A stretch of DNA of 64,000 nt from Bathymodiolus brooksi (lineage: Eukaryota; Mollusca; Bivalvia; Mytilida; Modiolidae): contig OY804575.1 of assembly GCA_963680875.1 (NCBI GenBank), positions 105,951,505-106,015,504 on the forward strand, given 5' to 3'. This document shows, piece by piece, positions 58,046 to 64,000 of this stretch. The notes below the pieces were generated by a model. It worked only from the letters and a program-made list of their open reading frames with translations, ran no database searches and was not told the origin of the DNA. The first letter of the stretch is position 1, and every line of letters begins with the position of its first letter. Position numbers and translations under genes: made by a program.

Positions 58046-58310
58046 GGCCCGGGTGGCTCAATAAGTTAGGTAGTTGGATTACCTATCAAAAATCAAAGCT
58101 CATGCAAGCCTATTACCAATAAGGCGTGGGTTCGCGCCCGGCTTTGTATGTTATACAAAAAGGTGCACCCGACTCGCAGCCGGAAGTGATCAAGATAACC
58201 AGTTGCTTGCCCATGGTCGGTGGTTCTCTGGGTACTCCGGCTTCTTCCACCACTAAAACTGGTCACCATGATATAGCTGAAATATTGCTGAAAGTGGCGT
58301 TAAACACCAA
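58046..58310 (+). repeat. Mollusc tRNA-type SINE, best-preserved head
   Basis: GGCCCGGGTGGCTCAATAAG (A-box side), GCGTGGGTTCGCGCCCGGC (B-box GGTTCGCGCC) and tail AGCTGAAATATTGCTGAAAG then TGGCGTTAAACACCA. The tRNA-like promoter halves are well kept. Confidence 0.8.
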
Positions 58311-60780
58311 AATTCAAAATCATAAAAGAGGATATTTTCGACTTCATGTTTTATAAAGAAACGCTAGAGAACCGTATAAGTAATCAGGAGTCGATGGCGA
58401 CATTGGGCGTCCAAGACAAGACGAAGAGTGAAAAAATGTAAAGCAAATAAACACACAAACAGAAAAATAAAAATATGAGGAACACGGACTACACCTAAAT
58501 CAGGTTTTCTGGACATAATAAACATAAGTTTCTCATAAGTCTTTACAATAAAGGTATAAGAAAATCACCTTGTCTATGCATGCGATTCATATTGCAGAAT
58601 AAAAGAGGAAGGGATATAAAGGTCAGGAAGGTAGCAAGAATGGATACGACAATTACTAGTGGAAGCAATTTCTTGAAATCAAATTTAAATAATAAAGAAA
58701 AAAGCAGCTAGGAACATTTTTCGAGAACAAAAATATCTGGTTTTGTGTTGGGTAATTGAAATAAATACGGCAGTAAGACACTCACCATTCTGCATTATAA
58801 TGGGGTGTTTGCATTCTTAGTTATTATTTGTTACGCAAAAAATAACTCAATAAACGATATAAAGGATTCAAGTATTTATTTTTATATCCGACTTCAACGG
58901 AGCATATACATTTTCCTCTGTTTAAAAAAATAACAAATGTCGCTTGCGTATATGAGTCGACTGAAGCAAACCAACATTAACACATTATTGGCTGAACATA
59001 TAATGCACCGGTGCTTTACATTCGCGAACAGAAAAACGTTCAATGTACCACTCACCTTCTGTCTATGTCCCTGCTAAGCAACGGGAAGGTGGAAGTGCGT
59101 TTCTATCGAGCAGGATAATAATACTTGCAAGTTAACAAAGTATTTACAACTGACTACTTATAGTTATCATTATTTGATACCCACCACCTGAACAATGTTA
59201 ATATAAAAAGTTGGCTAAATGAGATTAAAACATTTAAATTTTGATTAGAACTGCTATGTTGTTGTATGATAATGTGGTTTCATGCAAAACGATGCTTTCC
59301 CAAAATAACGGTAGCAATAAATTAAATTGTCTTTCAATTTGACGTTAACTGTAGCTCAACCAACATTGTTTGGTGAATCACTACACGTCATGAAGCTAAC
59401 TCTAGTCAGAGATGCGCATTTGTCGGTTGACAGTAAATGCCATTTTTAGATCTTTTTATTTTAGAATTACAATAATATCAATTTACATACTATTTTTCTT
59501 TATGGGATTGAGCATACCTGTATCTTACATGGATTCCTGAAATTAAAATGGTACAAATGCAGTGAAATGCGCATAGTTGTAGCAGTTGTTAATCCCCCAG
59601 GTCCGTGCAAATATATACTCTATTATATGTAATGCGGCGCCCAAATGCATTTAGGTGAACACACATTAAATGCAGAATTAATTTATCATTAATCCTTGCC
59701 TTAGGAAGATTATTTTTTAACAATAATCGTTATTCTCTTACACCATTGATATATAGTTTCTTGTTAAATACTTTAACTCCTTTCTGTACAAAAATATATT
59801 TAACTTATTTTGAGAAAATCATTATAATTGCGAAAACAAAGGTCGAAGTTGGTCAAATAATTCTACTATTTTATATGTAGGTATGTTAGTTATTTTGACA
59901 TTGTATTGGACTTACTTGACTACCAAGTTTGTAAAATGTAAATAATTATTTAACTAGTAACGATATGGATGTAAATGAACGTGAGAGACTATTTAACATT
60001 GCACTTTGACATAAATATAAGTAATGAAACAGCTGTTGTGCATTTCACAGTCACAGTTAGGTCTTCAACAATAAGTGTGAAACGGATCCTGACCTACATG
60101 TATGCAAAAGCTACTGGAAATTTTGTCAACATGTCTTTTGCAAATGACCTGAAACATGCGCAAGTTTATATTACAATTGCATCTTCTGAAGATGTTTGTT
60201 TTTTATTTTAATGTTCATAGTGAAAAAAAAGGAAATAATCCCAAGATCCAATTAAAATACAAAATAGTGAGTGCCTTACATGCCGTATTCACTTTAACAT
60301 TTTCCTACATTCAAAGGCCAGATCTTTTTTTATCGAAAAATCGTTCTGCTTTTAATTTACATTTGATTTCAAGGAATATTTGGCTATACATTACCGCCTG
60401 CTATGCGAACACCCCTTTCCCACTATAGGAATTGCATGCATATAACAGAGTAGTTTTCTCATTTCGTACAAAGCACAATTGTTGTGAGATACCAATCGTG
60501 GTGGATTTCAGGAATTGCTTATGTTTATTATGCTCATAATAACGCAAGTTGAAAATATCCTCACACAAGAACTATTACTCGCGTAGAAAAACTTTACGAA
60601 AAGCCGGAATATTCCTTAAGCAGATATGTTTACATAAGATACAAATATCCCGTTTGAGAATATAATTAGCTTCTCTTTTAATCGAAAGACGGATGTATGG
60701 TTTATATGTTTTTCATTTGCATTGAATCATTTATGGTGACATGACCTTAAGCAATTACTGATGCATTCTTCGACAACCTT
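58311..60780. other. AT-rich stretch, nothing recognised
   Basis: Possibly intron of receptor 2. Frames at 59975-60211 and 60156-60428 have no recognisable motif or splice context. Confidence 0.4.
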
Positions 60781-60784
60781 AACA

Positions 60785-61135
60785 TTTCCCCTAGACTAGT
60801 AGACAACCATTATGCCTACTTGGAAAACCCATATCTTGTTTCAACAGAGGTGTGATAGTAATATTGTCACCCTCGACAATCAATTTCTTAACAGTTAACC
60901 AAGTCATATTGGCGACTGTAAAACGATCCAAAAGATGTCTTCACTTTAGCGACTAGGAAATATTAGTTCAGCAGACTTATCTTTGTTAGCCACCATTTAC
61001 CAAGAAGCTCATGATAGGAACCACAATTTATGGAATATCGTATCAACTGACAGATATAAACTCCTTATGCAGGTGTTGCTGAAATCTTGCTACATTTAAA
61101 AGGAAATTTCACAGTGGGAAAAGTAATACACATGT
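60785..61135 (-). repeat. Duplicated tail of the Penelope-like element
   Basis: About 330 bases matching 61495-61800 in direct orientation: CCCATATCTTGTTTCAACAG, ACCCTCGACAATCAATTT, AAGAAGCTCATGATAGGAAC, TATGGAATATCGTATCAACT and GGAAATTTCACAGTGGGAAA. The copies differ by scattered substitutions. Confidence 0.8.
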
Positions 61136-61494
61136 AGTTATTTTGACTGGTACCTCTAGCCTCAACGTAGGAGTCTAGTTCACGCACTTATTTAACATAT
61201 GCACTTGTATATGCAAATCAATTAGTACTTTGCATGATATCATGATATATGTGATCAATCAGCATTAAACAGTATTCACTCATCCTCGCTCACCAGAGTT
61301 ACGGTCTCCATTGAAGCTTGTCATAACAGACTCAGCCAGAACCTGCTAAATATATATAAGCAATAACTTGAAATTCAATGATGTTCTATTGTTTATACTT
61401 TCGTTCGTTGCCGGCGGATGAGGTTATATAGATGCACAACCACATATATGTGTGCTACATGTGGTAATCAACTTGCTGAGATAGCAGTATAACC

Positions 61495-62830
61495 CATATC
61501 TTGTTTCAACAGAAGTATGACAATAATATTTGTCACCCTCGACAATCAATTTTTAACGGTTAACCAAGTCATATTTGCGATTGTAAAACGATCCAAAAGA
61601 TGCCTTCCATTTAGCGACTAGGAAATATTATTTGAACAGACTCCTCTTTGTTAGCAACCATTTACCAAGAAGCTGGTGATAGGAACCACAATTTATGGAA
61701 TATCGTATCAACTGAGAGATATAAACTTCTTATGCAGGTGCTGCTGAAATCTTCCTACATTTAAATGGAAATTTCACAGTGGGAAAAGTGAATTCAACCC
61801 TTTTATCGCAGGGTTTCGTTCTAAACCGATCATGACTGTCAATTATTAGATGTAGTTCAAGGTATGCAGAAGTTCTAACTGTATCTGTGGTATCCTTTAT
61901 TTCAAGTTGAATGGGCTAGATATATTCAACATAATCACCAATCTTGGTGATTATTTATTGACTGGACATCATCCACATAGTATAACTTAAATGGACGTGC
62001 TAGCTTCTTTTCATTGTTCCTAAGAAGTATCGGCATAAAGTATACCTCTTATGAATAAAGGAAGAAATCGCCGAGAAGAGGAGCACAGTTTGTTCCCATT
62101 GGAATGTCACATGTCTCTTGAAAAACACCACCACCAAAGAGAACAAATATGTTGTCAATCAAAAATTCAATCATCTTGATAATGTCAGTCTCCGTGAATG
62201 TGTTTACCAAATACGACTTGTCCCTACATATAGTAAGGTACTTACGTTGGTCATTTTTGTTAATGGAACACAGTTTAATGAGTTATTGGTCTCTGTCTTT
62301 ATATTTGAGTGGGGAAATTGGAGTAGATAAGTAAAATGTATTAATGTTATAGCATGGAGAGGCTTTGATTGTATGTACTCGTACATCATTACATTCTGTC
62401 AGAATCAACAGCTGATTGACACCACACGTGGAGTTGCTAGAGGAACAGTAACTCCGAAGCGCACTTTTTGTTATTGATAGAATGCATGCACATAATTGGG
62501 AGATTTCGTGGGGAATATTTCGAAATAGAACGCCGGTAAGGACAATGGTGCAATCTAGGTATCGAGCAGAATGAAGGAAGATCCAGTTTTTCATCTGGGG
62601 TTGAAATTCCAAATGAGCGCGATACAAAATATGATTTTCCATAGTTTCTGTCGTAAGTATTGATGGGGTATACTGAGGATTCCCAGGTGAATTGGCAATA
62701 CACAATTCCTTTATCAAGCAGTCTATGTAATGTGATTTACACTCAAGCGATATTGTGATGGCCTTACCTACTTGGAAAACAACAAACTTGTCCTAGAGAT
62801 AAGACAGGTATTTAGCAATATTTGGGTGTT
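61495..62830 (-). pseudogene. Penelope-like (PLE) reverse transcriptase remnant
   Basis: Minus-strand frames in order: SYLVNTFTETDIIKMIEFLI, DNIFVLFGGGVFQET, IPMGTNCAPLLGDFFLYS (about 62050-62106), KKLARPF and YYVDDVQSINK (about 61955-61985). IPMGTNCAPLLAD and YxDDV are the RT signature that I associate with Penelope-like elements. Stops follow FFLYS and QSINK and there are frameshifts; the 144-codon frame at 62283-62717 lies upstream and is not assigned. No GIY-YIG endonuclease is seen. I am less sure of the clade than of the RT assignment. Confidence 0.65.
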
Positions 62831-62839
62831 TGAAAGTTG

Positions 62840-63473
62840 ATGTTGCGCGAGGAATCTGATTTGCTCCCCATAACTGATATGTCGCCGAGTAGAGAATCTG
62901 AGGAAATACCATTATTCGTCATATACGAGTGACACTAAGTACATATGTACCATGGAATGAAAATGATGATTGTGATACTAGGAAAATGCTACAAGACAGA
63001 TGTGCATGCTACGAACAATCAGATTCGCCAAAATGGGTCATATATGTATTGATCATATCATTATATATTCATGACATAAGGTCACTTGCATATAATCAGA
63101 TGTCAAACTCCTCGACATATTAGTAAAGGAAACACCTTATTATTGATCTGATTTAAATCAGATTGAGGTGCTCATTTACTTATTATGTTTTATCATTCTA
63201 ATTTGCATCAACGATCTCACATTCTTAGCGTATTCGGAAAGAATATTTATACCTATACCATAGCTCATAATTTATAATCATTGAGATATTGAAATCATAA
63301 TTTACGACGTAATCATATAGATACATATTAGACTGAAAATGTCGACCCACTCAAGTGACACATATATATGCCTTTATATAGAAATTAACCCCTCTTGCGC
63401 TGCTACTGTGCTTCCTTAAATTGAAATCACATAGGACATCTTTCATTTCCCATTAATTATCTGGTATGGATCG
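62840..63473. other. AT-rich stretch, nothing recognised
   Basis: A perfect 18-base palindrome, ATCTGATTTAAATCAGAT, lies at 63146-63163. No supported gene. Confidence 0.45.
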
Positions 63474-63475
63474 TT

Positions 63476-63570
<95 letters not shown>
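63474..63570 (+). repeat. (TTTC)n microsatellite
   Basis: About 24 uninterrupted TTTC units. Confidence 0.98.
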
Positions 63571-63640
63571 GCAACTATATACTAAAATATAATTTTTGTT
63601 GTTCCTTTCCCAATCCGTGAATATATATTCCAATAGCATT

Positions 63641-63880
63641 GGGTAGCGTCGTGGTCGTTTTCCTATGGTAGTTGGATTTACAATGACCTATGTAATCATT
63701 GCCTATCACCACTAAAGTTGTGAGTTCGATACCCGCTCATGACGAGGTGTACTCGATACTATATCATGGGATTAAGTTTGTCAGTGACTTGCAGCTGGTC
63801 GGTAGTTTCTCCGGTCCCCCAACAAAACTGACCACCACGATACAACTGGAATTATCTCCAAAGTGTGGTTAAATACCATA
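63641..63880 (+). repeat. Mollusc tRNA-type SINE, plus copy
   Basis: CCTATGGTAGTTGGATTTAC, CCTATCACCACTAAAGTTG and CTGACCACCACGATACAACT; the tail GTGTGGTTAAATACCA is diverged. It ends in CTCTAACCCTAACCC. Confidence 0.72.
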
Positions 63881-64000
63881 ACTCTAACCCTAACCCAATT
63901 ACTTTATTATTTTTTTGTATGTGTTTTTGTTTGTTTGTGTACTTCTATTGGGCATTTAGTTGGAAATCATTACAATTTCGTCTTGAAACCACATAACTGA
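63881..64000. other. Window edge, nothing recognised
   Basis: No feature supported. Confidence 0.4.

Noticed and set aside
62283..62717. 144-codon minus-strand frame as a separate gene
   Set aside because: It lies directly upstream of and antisense-free with the RT remnant on the same strand, has no motif that I know, and is more likely decayed element sequence.
63883..63897. CTAACCCTAACCC as telomeric repeat
   Set aside because: Only two units and at the end of a SINE; chance or SINE tail is sufficient.
1..64000. CRISPR arrays, operons, riboswitches or bacterial promoters
   Set aside because: The introns, SINEs, LINEs and microsatellites show animal nuclear DNA; the tandem repeats found are minisatellites without spacers.

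Overview
This window looks like AT-rich animal nuclear DNA from a bivalve, most likely a mytilid mussel. The signs are spliced genes with short exons and GT-AG introns, a secreted/membrane receptor family with a fucolectin-like domain plus EGF repeats that is common in bivalves, mollusc-type tRNA-derived SINEs, and interspersed repeats that I recognise from mussel sequence. There are no operons, no rRNA and no convincing functional tRNA gene. Most of the window is old, broken mobile DNA. The species call is an inference.

Layout. (1) 0.1-11.4 kb: remains of integrase-bearing, virus-like DNA transposons. A Polinton/Maverick-type integrase C-terminus lies at 139-765. Further on is a 5.4 kb segment (5557-10912) bracketed by inverted arrays of an 85-bp minisatellite. 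It holds four decayed genes: a PC4-like protein, an integrase N-terminus with a repeat-expanded tail, a small HPSQ-motif protein and a BIR (IAP-type) protein. A separate 2.6 kb segment with about 95-bp inverted ends sits at 2491-5061, and a Tc1-like transposase fragment follows at 10.9 kb. (2) 13.5-16.7 kb: a long, decayed, transposon-like coding sequence of unknown function. (3) 18.8-32.06 kb, minus strand: a ten-exon receptor gene, with signal peptide, fucolectin-like domain in two exons, EGF exons, one transmembrane helix, a short tail with tyrosine motifs and a terminal exon. Several modular exons carry nonsense codons. (4) 30.3-34.7 kb: hairpins, palindromes and tRNA-derived SINEs. (5) 36.4-47.6 kb: a segmental duplication with 1.2-kb tandem units and nested SINEs, split by a Tc1-like element and then a PHD-finger/endonuclease/RT LINE. 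(6) 51.6-54.9 kb, minus strand: an L1/Tx1-type LINE. (7) 55.4-57.4 kb, plus strand: the first three coding exons of a second receptor gene, paralogous to the first and apparently intact, running off towards the right edge. (8) 60.8-62.8 kb: a Penelope-like RT remnant with a duplicated tail, then a TTTC microsatellite and another SINE.

The only host genes I can support are the two receptor paralogs, which share exon structure, phases and 5-prime sequence. Family reading (not shown here): scavenger-receptor-F/MEGF10-like surface receptors of haemocytes. The most unusual feature is the 5.6-10.9 kb segment, which may be a small integrase-encoding element that carried a BIR gene.
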